Shown piece by piece: positions 35,331-43,318 of a stretch of 64,000 bases of DNA; the first letter of the stretch is position 1; every line of letters starts with the position of its first letter. The notes beneath the pieces are model-generated. The model did not search any database, was not told the DNA's origin, and was given only the letters and a program-made list of their open reading frames with translations. The translations under genes were made by a program, and so were the position numbers. The DNA lies in IMG/VR virus record IMGVR_UViG_3300046096_000189, positions 99,978 to 163,977 of that record. One strand, written 5' to 3'. Source of the stretch: a virus.

Positions 35331-36878
35331 TCATATCATGTTTGGATAGTGTAGCTCATTGATGGAAGCTACCTTAGGCTGATACAAAAGCTTTCGATTA
35401 CGGTGATAACCTACTTGCTTAGGGATCTGTAAGCAATACAGGTAGTAGAACTTAACATCTCTGTCTTTCAACTCTCTCAGTCTACCTAACGCTTGAAGAT
35501 TAGATACAGGACTGTCTACGGAGACAGACATGATCGCCACTCTTAGATTAGGTATATCGATAGCCGTACCACCAGACTGGATCGTAGTGACTCTTATGTC
35601 AGCTTCGATCACATTCTCATAAGGGTCGTCTTCCACATACCTTCGCACATCCAGATCAGGAAACTCTTCTTTCAAATGTTTGGTATACTCAGTACACATA
35701 TCTATACTGGCACAAAAGACAACGAGTTTATCGTTTTCCATCTTACCAGATATATACGTGTCCTTAACCAACCTCGTAAGCATCATGAAGTAGTTATCTC
35801 TCTTCATGGTATTCTTAGTTATACTTTTCTCAAACTCTATATGGCTGTAGTTATTACTACCAAAAGGTGAGGTTCGTATTTTAGAGGCGTTGAAATTAGA
35901 GATCTCATAGCTGATAGGGAACAGCTTGATGTATTTCTTCATTTCGATTTTGTCGAAACGGATCTGTTTAGGGAAGATGAGACTATACATCCTCTTTAGA
36001 AACGGATCTTCAGATACCAGGGTAGCTGTTAGAAATACCAAGTTGTGGATATGCATGTGCGTTAGCGCTCTGAATACTGCATGAAAGTGCTGGTGACCTT
36101 CATCGACAATCATCGTACCTGCCTTGATCGTTCTTGCAAAGTCACAAGGTTTGCACTCATACCCACTCATCTCAAATTCATCTACGGATCCAGAATATGC
36201 TTCTAGGTAGTACATGAATGTAGTCAAACTACAGATGATAAACTTACTGGTAAGCTGTCCATCTGCGGCTAAGGATATCAAACCCTTTAGCTGATCACCA
36301 CCTTGTACGGTCATGATCTCTTTGGGCTTAACATTAACCACAGCTACTATTTCCTCAGCCCACTTTTCTATGTACTTAGGTAGAACAAGTACAAATACTC
36401 GCTCACCCATGTTCACAGCCGTGGCTAAAGAACTTATACCTTTACCTGTACCTGTCGGTAAAGACACCAATCTGCTGTTGAAATCACCTTCGTACTTGGC
36501 AGAGCAGAATTGCACCACCTCGTTTTGATAATCTCTAAGTTCCCAACCTGGGTTGAGTTTTAGATCTACTTTAGTAGCTTCATAGGAATCCGCTACTGTA
36601 ACTTCATACATGCTGTCATCAAAGTGTTCATAAGCAAGAAGCTTCAGAAACTCTGAGTATTGAGCTATGTGAAATCTAAACTCTGTGCTGGCTTTGTTCT
36701 TCCAAGCATATGTCTTCTGTACTGTGTTTTGTTTATTCCCTATTTTCACATAGTTGATTTGAACAAACTTAACACAGAACTTAAGCAACATAGCCAAAGC
36801 TCTGGGTGTAGGGAAAGTGACGCTGAATGAATGTGTGTATTTGGTTACATGGAAGTGTTTGGGTATATCGATTTGCAT
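35331..36878 (-). CDS. SF2 DNA helicase, UvsW-like
   Basis: 515 residues. LRDYQ (114-118) is the Q-type motif, PTGTGKG (141-147) is Walker A, MIVDEGHQHF holds the DEGH box (motif II), FLTATL is motif III, and QALGRLRELKD is motif VI with its arginines. This is the order of Superfamily 2 helicases such as T4 UvsW, which unwinds recombination and stalled-fork intermediates. phiKZ has a comparable helicase near the same RNAP genes (from memory). No ribosome site lies directly before ATG. The nearest AAGGAG overlaps the stop of the beta' C gene and is brought to 8 bases from ATG only if the hairpin 36886-36916 folds. Confidence 0.75.
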   Translation of the reverse strand: MQIDIPKHFHVTKYTHSFSVTFPTPRALAMLLKFCVKFVQINYVKIGNKQNTVQKTYAWKNKASTEFRFHIAQYSEFLKLLAYEHFDDSMYEVTVADSYEATKVDLKLNPGWELRDYQNEVVQFCSAKYEGDFNSRLVSLPTGTGKGISSLATAVNMGERVFVLVLPKYIEKWAEEIVAVVNVKPKEIMTVQGGDQLKGLISLAADGQLTSKFIICSLTTFMYYLEAYSGSVDEFEMSGYECKPCDFARTIKAGTMIVDEGHQHFHAVFRALTHMHIHNLVFLTATLVSEDPFLKRMYSLIFPKQIRFDKIEMKKYIKLFPISYEISNFNASKIRTSPFGSNNYSHIEFEKSITKNTMKRDNYFMMLTRLVKDTYISGKMENDKLVVFCASIDMCTEYTKHLKEEFPDLDVRRYVEDDPYENVIEADIRVTTIQSGGTAIDIPNLRVAIMSVSVDSPVSNLQALGRLRELKDRDVKFYYLYCLQIPKQVGYHRNRKLLYQPKVASINELHYPNMI

Positions 36879-36885
36879 AGAGAAA

Positions 36886-36916
36886 AAGAAAAGCCTGGTG
36901 TTAATAGGCTTTTCTT
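36886..36916 (-). promoter_or_regulatory. Hairpin between Shine-Dalgarno and helicase start
   Basis: AAGAAAAGCCT and AGGCTTTTCTT form a perfect 11-bp stem with a 9-base loop. On the minus strand the order is TAAGGAG, T, stem-loop, TTTCTCT, ATG. Unfolded, SD to ATG is 39 bases; folded it is 8. It may also act as a partial terminator for the beta' C gene, since T-rich sequence follows. T4 gene 38 is a known case of a hairpin-bridged ribosome site. Confidence 0.55.
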
Positions 36917-36921
36917 ACTCC

Positions 36922-38934
36922 TTAGACAGTTAAGGTTCTTCGTTGTCGTTCAGCTTCGAGTACCTCATGAGGCATCACGAACACATCGAACGGGCTGTCG
37001 GGTCTGTCCAACTTGTAATAGCTGGCTGGATTCAGGATCACATCTTGCTGACCCTGATAAGCAAATGCCACAGAGAGACTTCGGTTCTTCATGACTCTGG
37101 CTGCGATAGACATCACAGCTTTATCAGACCCACGAGAAAGACCGAAGGTACCTGGTTCACTTACCATACTTGCGTAGATAATCACTTCAAGACAAGCTAT
37201 GTTCACATTGAGTTTGGCATTCACCAACATGAACAGCTGTTGCAGTGTGTAGACAGCAGACTCTGGAGTCTGTCGATCATTCAGGTTTTCCAACTTAGAC
37301 TCGATGATCTCGGCCACTTGTTTAGAGTGATCTGAGAACGAGTACTCGATGTCGGGCATCTTGAACAACGGCAGTGTATAGTTCCAGTTGGTCAACTCAA
37401 GAACAAAGTTGTTTTTGCTGTCTGTGTGCCATCCATGATCTTTAAGATAATACAGAAACTCCTGGCTCAGATTAGCTCCTCGATTACCTTGAGAAAGATC
37501 TACTGTATCAACAAGCTTGTTACCTTTGGCGTCTGTCAAACACAGATCGATCGTAGAGATGTTACTCACACGAGTCGGGTTGATCTTAGTCACATCTTGA
37601 GCAATATGCAGATCCACCAACCCAGGCAAGCAATCCCTACTGATCGTTATCGTAGGATTCATCTTCTTGAACCTTGTGTTCAGGATGTATCCAGTCTTCT
37701 CTTTAGTCAGATCAAAGAATCTTCCTGTGTTATCAGAGAGGTTGATGGTGGGTGAGACTGAACTGGCCTGATAGTGCTTGTTCGACAACACAGACTGAGA
37801 GGTCTGTTGAGTCATCGTGGCTGCACAAATATGCCCAAGGTTGGTATATGCAGACAGGTTGTATGACAACCCACCGAAGCATACAGCACAGACACCGTGC
37901 TTGTCGTTGTGCTTACAACCCAGAACAGACCTGATTTTAAGTGTCTTCCCATACAGAGTAGAGTCGTCACCACGGATCATTTTCAGATTACCAGTTTCTT
38001 CATCCAGATAATACTTGCCAGCCATGTAAGCCAGATCACCTTGGTAGGTCGTTACACCAGCTTCATCTTTGGTAGGTGGAAGTATTAGCCAGTGAATGTA
38101 ATCTGTAGATCCACAATCTACATAGTGAAGTCTTTCTACTGTCATGCACAACAGCTGAAGTCGCCGAGCAAAATACTCAGCATCTTCCAAAGGCGACTCT
38201 GAGAAATAGTGACTCTTAGCAGCAGAACGTGATTCAGCTGCGTAGTCGTGAAGTCTCACAAACCCTTCTGTGAAGTTGGACATGATAGGAGTAGGAAGGA
38301 TCTTACCATCTACCTCTGTCAGAAACCCACGCACAGCCACACACTGGGTAACTTGGTTGGCATTCACCATCTTAGACCGAACAGCCCTAGCCAAGTTGTT
38401 GTTGGAAAACTCCTCGTTAGTCTTAAGGATGTTCAGGATCTTATTGTAACTATCCACAATGGAATCGTTATTTGGCTGTACAGAGTCATTGATCTGTTTA
38501 ACAGTCGGGTGATCCACCACTTCAATGAAGTCCAAAATGTCGATAGATGACACATAAGCTTCTGCCTCACATGTCACCTTGTTATGAACATTGTTTGTGA
38601 TTTGGTAAATCAGTTTGTTGATGTTCTCTCGATCCACTGGACTGTTGATCTTGAAGTGCCAGATCGTATCCTCAGCTATCCTTCCCAACAGCTCGATATG
38701 CGTCTCTGAACTCAAGGGTTGGTTCTTGAGCACAGTCTCAACACAATGCCTACTCGTCAAAGGCAAGCCAGCATACCTTCTGTGGAATTCCCAGAAGTGC
38801 CAACTATAGGTAGTCTTATTCCGTGTAGACGGAACGGTGTTTCCGTCGTCAAAAGTCAGAAGAAAGCTTTTGGGAAGCTCGCTCAACTGACTCTGGCTAA
38901 GGAAGCAGATTTCTCTTGCAGACAAATTGTTCAT
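36922..38934 (-). CDS. RNA polymerase beta' C-terminal subunit (non-virion type, phiKZ gp74-like)
   Basis: 670 residues. Cys of YVDCGSTDYIH, then LKIRSVLGCKHNDKHGVCAV plus VCFG give the Cys and C-x8-C-x2-C pattern of the second beta' zinc site. A trigger-loop-like stretch follows (LGHICAATMTQQTSQSVLSN), with the bacterial counterpart G-x-x-A-A-Q-S-I-G-E-P. The gene begins 6 bases after beta C and runs up to the helicase gene, matching the phiKZ order gp71-73, gp74. The NADFDGD part of beta' is in a separate, intron-split gene at 52140-55906. It acts with the beta C, beta' N and other pieces in a phage non-virion RNAP; the beta N piece is not in the window. Confidence 0.85.
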   Translation of the reverse strand: MNNLSAREICFLSQSQLSELPKSFLLTFDDGNTVPSTRNKTTYSWHFWEFHRRYAGLPLTSRHCVETVLKNQPLSSETHIELLGRIAEDTIWHFKINSPVDRENINKLIYQITNNVHNKVTCEAEAYVSSIDILDFIEVVDHPTVKQINDSVQPNNDSIVDSYNKILNILKTNEEFSNNNLARAVRSKMVNANQVTQCVAVRGFLTEVDGKILPTPIMSNFTEGFVRLHDYAAESRSAAKSHYFSESPLEDAEYFARRLQLLCMTVERLHYVDCGSTDYIHWLILPPTKDEAGVTTYQGDLAYMAGKYYLDEETGNLKMIRGDDSTLYGKTLKIRSVLGCKHNDKHGVCAVCFGGLSYNLSAYTNLGHICAATMTQQTSQSVLSNKHYQASSVSPTINLSDNTGRFFDLTKEKTGYILNTRFKKMNPTITISRDCLPGLVDLHIAQDVTKINPTRVSNISTIDLCLTDAKGNKLVDTVDLSQGNRGANLSQEFLYYLKDHGWHTDSKNNFVLELTNWNYTLPLFKMPDIEYSFSDHSKQVAEIIESKLENLNDRQTPESAVYTLQQLFMLVNAKLNVNIACLEVIIYASMVSEPGTFGLSRGSDKAVMSIAARVMKNRSLSVAFAYQGQQDVILNPASYYKLDRPDSPFDVFVMPHEVLEAERQRRTLTV

Positions 38935-38940
38935 GATACT

Positions 38941-39867
38941 TTATTCTTCCACGTACTTGGTTTTAAATCCGGTACAGGTGAACATGTGGTTGATGATCTG
39001 TATGGGTTTCGTGTTACCGTAAGTAACCAGATTCCTATCCACGATCTCTTTGATATCAGAAGGTTTCTCAGCATCCAAGATGTTCCTTGCCATATGGCGC
39101 TGAACAAGAGGGTTACCAGATCTATCCAACATCTCAGCCACAGCTTCCCGACCACAATACCCCACAAACAAACGACCCTCAGTCTCACCGATGGTCCTGA
39201 CCGGTGTGTTGCGATAAGGTCTTGCATGCTTTTCACGACGGTTGACCTGAGCCAACAATCCATGCAACTGAAGGTTGCCTGTGCTCACAGCTGTCCAGTC
39301 GTCAGCGATCTTTTCCAACAGCATCATGTACAGAGGAGCGATCCTTACATTTCTTTCCGTAGTCACCATTTCACCAGAATTACCACGATAGGTTACCTTA
39401 CCGTAGACTGGTTTGTAAGGAGACGCCTCTATCCTTTTGACGATCTCTTTGGATGAGAGCTGTTTGTCAATAGGCACATAGGCATACGCATGGTTAGAGA
39501 TGATACTGACCATGTGCTCAGCCTGACTCTCTGGTGTTACCATACTTGCGTAGTACATGGCTTGTTTGTCTGAGAACAACTTATAGAAGTCCACGACATA
39601 CTGATGCACGGCTTGTATCTTTTGGATATCGTGCTTAGCCAGTAACTGTTCTGCTGTCACAGCTGTGGGTGTCAATCGCTCATATCCAAATTGTTGTCTG
39701 ACGTGCTGGGTGATGTCCCTCAGCGTAGCACTCATGTGCTGTTCATACAACCTACCTAAGTTCATGCGGGAGATAGTAGATGCTGCGTCCATCACCACAT
39801 CCGCACGATTGCCATTTTCGTCCACTGGCATGTTCTCAGGTTCCTCAGTTTTTACAACTACGCCTTT
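38941..39867 (-). CDS. RNA polymerase beta C-terminal subunit, exon 2 (phiKZ gp71-73-like)
   Basis: Exon 2 encodes the last 308 residues of a 703-residue protein; exon 1 is 41184-42368. It opens AAA GGC GTA GTT (K-G-V-V), directly after the intron-ending G at 39868. PENMPVDENGNRADVVMDAA, then STISRMNLGRLYEQH, correspond to bacterial beta [20 protein letters not shown]...SRMNIGQ. This holds the switch region and the lead-in to the C-terminal clamp. The ATG at 39831 used by a simple frame finder is internal. Joined to exon 1 it restores N-H-G-G-K-G-V-V without gap. Confidence 0.9.
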   Translation of the reverse strand, partial: KGVVVKTEEPENMPVDENGNRADVVMDAASTISRMNLGRLYEQHMSATLRDITQHVRQQFGYERLTPTAVTAEQLLAKHDIQKIQAVHQYVVDFYKLFSDKQAMYYASMVTPESQAEHMVSIISNHAYAYVPIDKQLSSKEIVKRIEASPYKPVYGKVTYRGNSGEMVTTERNVRIAPLYMMLLEKIADDWTAVSTGNLQLHGLLAQVNRREKHARPYRNTPVRTIGETEGRLFVGYCGREAVAEMLDRSGNPLVQRHMARNILDAEKPSDIKEIVDRNLVTYGNTKPIQIINHMFTCTGFKTKYVEE

Positions 39868-41183
39868 CTTATTGTCCAGTAAAGTCGCTCAGCTTCACAG
39901 CTTACTCTCTTTACCCGGTGTGCTAAGACACCCGCCTGTACTTTCATACAGGAACAGACTATATCTTCATCCTTCCTTTCGGTTAGGATGTCTCCCATTT
40001 CGAATCTTGCTAAGATCCTACGCCTTACGGCTAGTCGTTGGCCACACCCCATGTAAGTATATATGTACATACTTAGTTAGGAGCTTCGGTGCGGATTGCC
40101 CATATATCTTTATTAGTTTTACCTTACCTGTGTGATTAGCACAGCCGTTAACTCATTTTCATGGTTAAGTTGGTCAATAAAGTTTTGGGGGTTCCCCGGC
40201 AATTAGAGAGATTTTTTGTATTTACATTACTGTAAATAGGTGGCAGGATTTTATATTTCATTGGTAGTTACCAGACTTATTTCGATGTGTCGATCTAGCT
40301 AAGTCTAAAGATATTCTCTGGCCAGGTGGTAAATCCAGTCAGATATCTTAAAATGTAGTTCTCATATGGGATTTCATGATTATCATCCAAAAGCTCTATG
40401 ACTTTATTTTGGTCTAGCTTAGTTTGATTTATAAAATCTTGAAAATTCCATACGGTTTGTTTACGCTCAGTGACATTGTAAACAATTATATCGAAAGTGT
40501 TGAACAACGTTTCCTTAAAACCTAAACCGCGAAGTAGTCTTGTTTTAAACTTCTCACGGTCTATATTTAGTTGTCTTATCCACTCTTCAATAGGTTGTAT
40601 TATATCACCGTACTTGACGTTTTGATGGTAGTATCTTACATTCACCATTTGCTCTCTTGGATTACTCCATTTACAATTAGCTTTGTAATAACCCTTATCG
40701 CCGTCTATTCTGTCGAGCGTTGTGTTGTCCGGTCTTGGACCCATATCGTCGTAAAAGTGCTTGAATGACTTAAGCCAGCTTTCACATATGGTGATCCCGC
40801 GTTCACCGTAAAGATGGTATTTTATGTTATTTTTATTAGTGCAACGCTGGATCATATTCTCCCAAGTAGAATATTCCCTGCTTTGCCATAAACCATGCTT
40901 TGTTTTATTAGCCTGACGGTAACACCCACAACTTTTATTTGTAGGTCTTTTCAATAGAGGTAGACATATATTTTTAATTACGCCGCAATCACACTGGCAT
41001 TTAAAAATACGCCCGCTCTTACCCATCGGAGCTTCTTCGAGAACTGTTAACATATTGAAACGTTGTCCAATATCAATCTTGCTTCTGCTCATTTCATACT
41101 CACCTCTTTCTTTTAAATGATTTCAAATCGACACATCTGAAATCTAGGTTGTTGTTCTACCAATGAACTATAAATTTTTATTT
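39868..41183 (-). ncRNA. Group I intron in RNAP beta C gene
   Basis: 1316 bases. It follows T of the GGT codon at 41184 and ends in G at 39868, as group I introns do. The guide GCCACC (40239-40244) pairs with exon GGUGGU in six pairs ending in the required U-G. P2 (TATTTAC/GTAAATA) follows at 40219-40238. The core (about 39870-40200) has the CTAATTGCC...GGAA segment and ...GATATAGTC-type P7 elements. The HNH gene lies between the 5' splice site and the guide, in an extended P1 hairpin: TTCATTGGTAG/CTACCAATGAA (40257-40267 with 41157-41167) and GATGTGTCGAT/ATCGACACATC (40284-40294 with 41127-41137) flank it. Large parts match the other two introns. Confidence 0.9.
40295..41092 (-). CDS. HNH homing endonuclease in beta C intron
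   Basis: 265 residues. An N-terminal Cys cluster (CQCDCGVIKNICLPL, then SCGCY) is a zinc motif. The core HGLWQSREYSTWENMIQRCT, then YGERGITICESWLKSFKHFY, then DMGPRPDNTTLDRIDGDKGY and NCKWSNPREQ is the HNH family common in phage introns. GAGGTGA precedes ATG by about 9 bases. phiKZ has an HNH gene (gp72) in its own beta C intron. The enzyme would nick or cut intron-less alleles of the RNAP gene and spread the intron. Its 3' end abuts the inverted repeat 40284-40294. Confidence 0.85.
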   Translation of the reverse strand: MSRSKIDIGQRFNMLTVLEEAPMGKSGRIFKCQCDCGVIKNICLPLLKRPTNKSCGCYRQANKTKHGLWQSREYSTWENMIQRCTNKNNIKYHLYGERGITICESWLKSFKHFYDDMGPRPDNTTLDRIDGDKGYYKANCKWSNPREQMVNVRYYHQNVKYGDIIQPIEEWIRQLNIDREKFKTRLLRGLGFKETLFNTFDIIVYNVTERKQTVWNFQDFINQTKLDQNKVIELLDDNHEIPYENYILRYLTGFTTWPENIFRLS

Positions 41184-42368
41184 ACCACCATGATTATCGG
41201 TTAACTTAAACCCTTCGCATGGCTCTATGGTGTACTCAATCACAAACTGGATTTGATATTCGTCAACAGATGTTTTCCGTGATTGGAGTTGCAGTGGTTG
41301 TTTAAAGCTACTGCTGTTGTGATTGGTTTGCACCATGGCTTCACAGACAAGCTTGTCAAACTTAGGTGTAGTCAAGATCTCATTTGTGCCAAACTTTGTT
41401 CTGTTGTCCTTGCGAAGAGAAATTTCCAGATCGATCACTTTCTTGTAAAAAGATTGATTGGCCTCATGGTACCTGTTTAGGTAGTGAGACATCTCCACCG
41501 GCATATTCTTAACAGGTGCGTTATTGCGAATGACTTTGACATCCACCACCACTCCACCCCCACCTCGTACGTAGACAGCTTCGTCAAACATGTGGTCGAC
41601 TTCCATCAGATCGATACGGGACATCTCTACAGGCGAAAGAGATGTGTTGAAATCTCTGAACGCCATGAGAATACCATCTTCACGGATCTTGTCACCAATC
41701 TCTGGGAAAGGTTTGACCTCGTTGATGGTACCGTAAAGGTTGAGCGGGAATTGTTTACTACCGAAGTTGACCACTCGGGTGTCATAGATCTTGAACTTAA
41801 GCTTAGGCAGAAAGTCCTTAGAGACCATAATACCGTCCTCAGCCACAGACGGAATAGACATCAAAGCGATGTTAGCGTTGATGCCAAACATGAAGTTACC
41901 GTTGTCAGAGACAGCTGGCGTGTCCGCAAAGATTGTGTCTTTTTGGATGTAAGCACCTGGCTGAAGCTTACCGATGTTCTTCTTGTTAACTTTGTACTTA
42001 AAGCCAAAGTTCTGATGGTATTGGGCTTTGTACGGAATGACCAGATAGTCTATCTGTTTGTTATCTTCACGTTCAAAGAACACATAAGTCTCTGGATTGA
42101 AGTTCAAAGACTTGTTACCGATACCTCTTGGGTAGCGATCCATGATGGCGATGATGCGGCCATCTTCAGGCATCTTTACGTTAAAGGTATACTTACCGAA
42201 CTCTTGTTCAAGCCCAGTCTGTACCAGTTTCTCTTGAGCGCCGTCGATCACCAGACGCTGACCGATATGTGAAGAGAACATAACTGCTCGTGAGGAGCTG
42301 TTATGTGCACAGTAGGCATTCAGACCTTGAATACCTACGAATTCCAGTTTCAGTTCATTCTTTTGCAT
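41184..42368 (-). CDS. RNA polymerase beta C-terminal subunit, exon 1 (phiKZ gp71-73-like)
   Basis: Exon 1 encodes 395 residues; a simple frame reads one lysine and a stop (41183-41178) from the intron. MSRIDLMEVDHMFDEAVYVR and FKLTDNHGG correspond to bacterial beta regions around the catalytic GDK-A-x-R-H-G-N-K-G motif. AAGGAG lies 5 bases before ATG, and the start overlaps the upstream 42355-42858 gene. Together with exon 2 the product is the C-terminal half of beta, bearing part of the active-site wall and flap. The gene lies in the same order as phiKZ gp71-73 before beta' C. Confidence 0.9.
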
Positions 42369-42858
42369 GATTGCTCCTTATGGTGGATATGATCCAGTGT
42401 GGTACTTTTGATGGAAGAGACCAGTGAGCAAACTTAAGTTTTTCACCGATGTAGAAGGATCTATAAGCTTGAACAAGGTCGTCTTGCTTATATTTGTCTG
42501 GCATACAAAGAGGTATGGGGGTTCTTTCTTTCTTTGTGATTTTCTCAGGTGGTATGGATAACCTACTCTGTAATAACAGGTGAGTCAAATGTTGTTTACC
42601 GTAGCGTTCTTCGTATTCTTCTGCCATGCAGCAGAAATACTCATAGTGCCACAGATAGTTACCTATGCTTTCTCTTGTCCAGATGGTGGATGGGTGATTA
42701 ACATGGGCGGCTTTGTAAAGACCGTCTGTGTAATCTGATTCGAGTTGGTGAGCTGTGGATAACATCTGACCAGACTCAAGAACCATCTTTACGACATGTT
42801 CATTGCATAGGTATCTAGCAGAAACCTTAGGATCTAAGTCCAATAAGAATATGTTCAT
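42355..42858 (-). CDS. Conserved phage protein of unknown function (HVVKM family)
   Basis: 167 residues. MNIFLLDLDPKVSARYLCNE, then HVVKMVLESGQMLSTAH, AHVNHPSTIWTRES and NYLWHYEYFCCMAEEY form a well-conserved phage family I recognise from T4-like and other phages, function unproven; its invariant His and acidic residues suggest an enzyme. It starts an operon with beta C, whose ATG lies 14 bases inside this gene. An early-type promoter motif (42881-42899) lies about 23-41 bases upstream of its start. Confidence 0.7.
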   Translation of the reverse strand: MNIFLLDLDPKVSARYLCNEHVVKMVLESGQMLSTAHQLESDYTDGLYKAAHVNHPSTIWTRESIGNYLWHYEYFCCMAEEYEERYGKQHLTHLLLQSRLSIPPEKITKKERTPIPLCMPDKYKQDDLVQAYRSFYIGEKLKFAHWSLPSKVPHWIISTIRSNHAKE

Positions 42859-42880
42859 GTTTAGACTTTGATGGATGATA

Positions 42881-42899
42881 CAGTCAAATAGAATATATG
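42881..42899 (-). promoter_or_regulatory. Candidate early-type promoter of the beta C operon
   Basis: Minus-strand CATATATTCTATTTGACTG, related to the copies at 27180, 47703, 55947, 58021 and 60431. It lies 23 bases upstream of the 42355-42858 start, in the divergent gap with the 42934 gene. Confidence 0.5.
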
Positions 42900-42933
42900 T
42901 GGTCTAGATGGTATAGACACAGGAACATAAACC

Positions 42934-43257
42934 ATGGACATCCTAAAACAAATCCCTAATCTAGAATCTTTCTTTTTTGAGAAAGACTTCATTAACACTT
43001 TGGAATCCCACCTGACTTACTTAAGAAGTAAGAACACCAAAGTAAAAACTATCACTACTCATCTTCTAGATAAGTACAGTGGTGACTTCTATGGGTTGTT
43101 AGATGAACTCAACATACCTAAACAGTATCATTATGCTGTCATGAGGGTGAATGGGTTCGATAACAGTGATAATTATAGATCTACCATTACTGCTATTATC
43201 ATACCTGATTTCAGTGAGATAGAGTCTATTAAAGATATCTATCGTACAAAAAAATAA
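42934..43257 (+). CDS. Small hypothetical protein
   Basis: 107 residues, helical and charged, without motif or membrane segment (DILKQIPNLESFFFEKDFIN; KTITTHLLDKYSGDFYGLLD). It is divergent from the 42355-42858 gene and stands alone on the plus strand inside a minus-strand core region, closed by a terminator at 43276. No family recognised. Confidence 0.45.
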   Translation: MDILKQIPNLESFFFEKDFINTLESHLTYLRSKNTKVKTITTHLLDKYSGDFYGLLDELNIPKQYHYAVMRVNGFDNSDNYRSTITAIIIPDFSEIESIKDIYRTKK

Positions 43258-43275
43258 CCCATAGGCTGTTATATG

Positions 43276-43307
43276 TCCAGAGTCCCTTGTGGGGACTCTG
43301 GATTTTT
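43276..43307. terminator. Hairpin terminator between convergent genes
   Basis: TCCAGAGTCCC and GGGACTCTGGA with a short loop, followed by TTTTT on the plus strand. It ends the 42934 gene and faces the 43319 gene. Confidence 0.85.
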
Positions 43308-43318
43308 AACCCGAGTTA

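Noticed and set aside
38719-39456. Plus-strand open frame over beta C exon 2 and beta' C
   Set aside because: Antisense to conserved RNAP coding sequence, with low-quality composition and no ribosome site.
41484-42272. 262-residue plus-strand open frame
   Set aside because: Antisense to beta C exon 1, which has clear RNAP motifs and a ribosome site.
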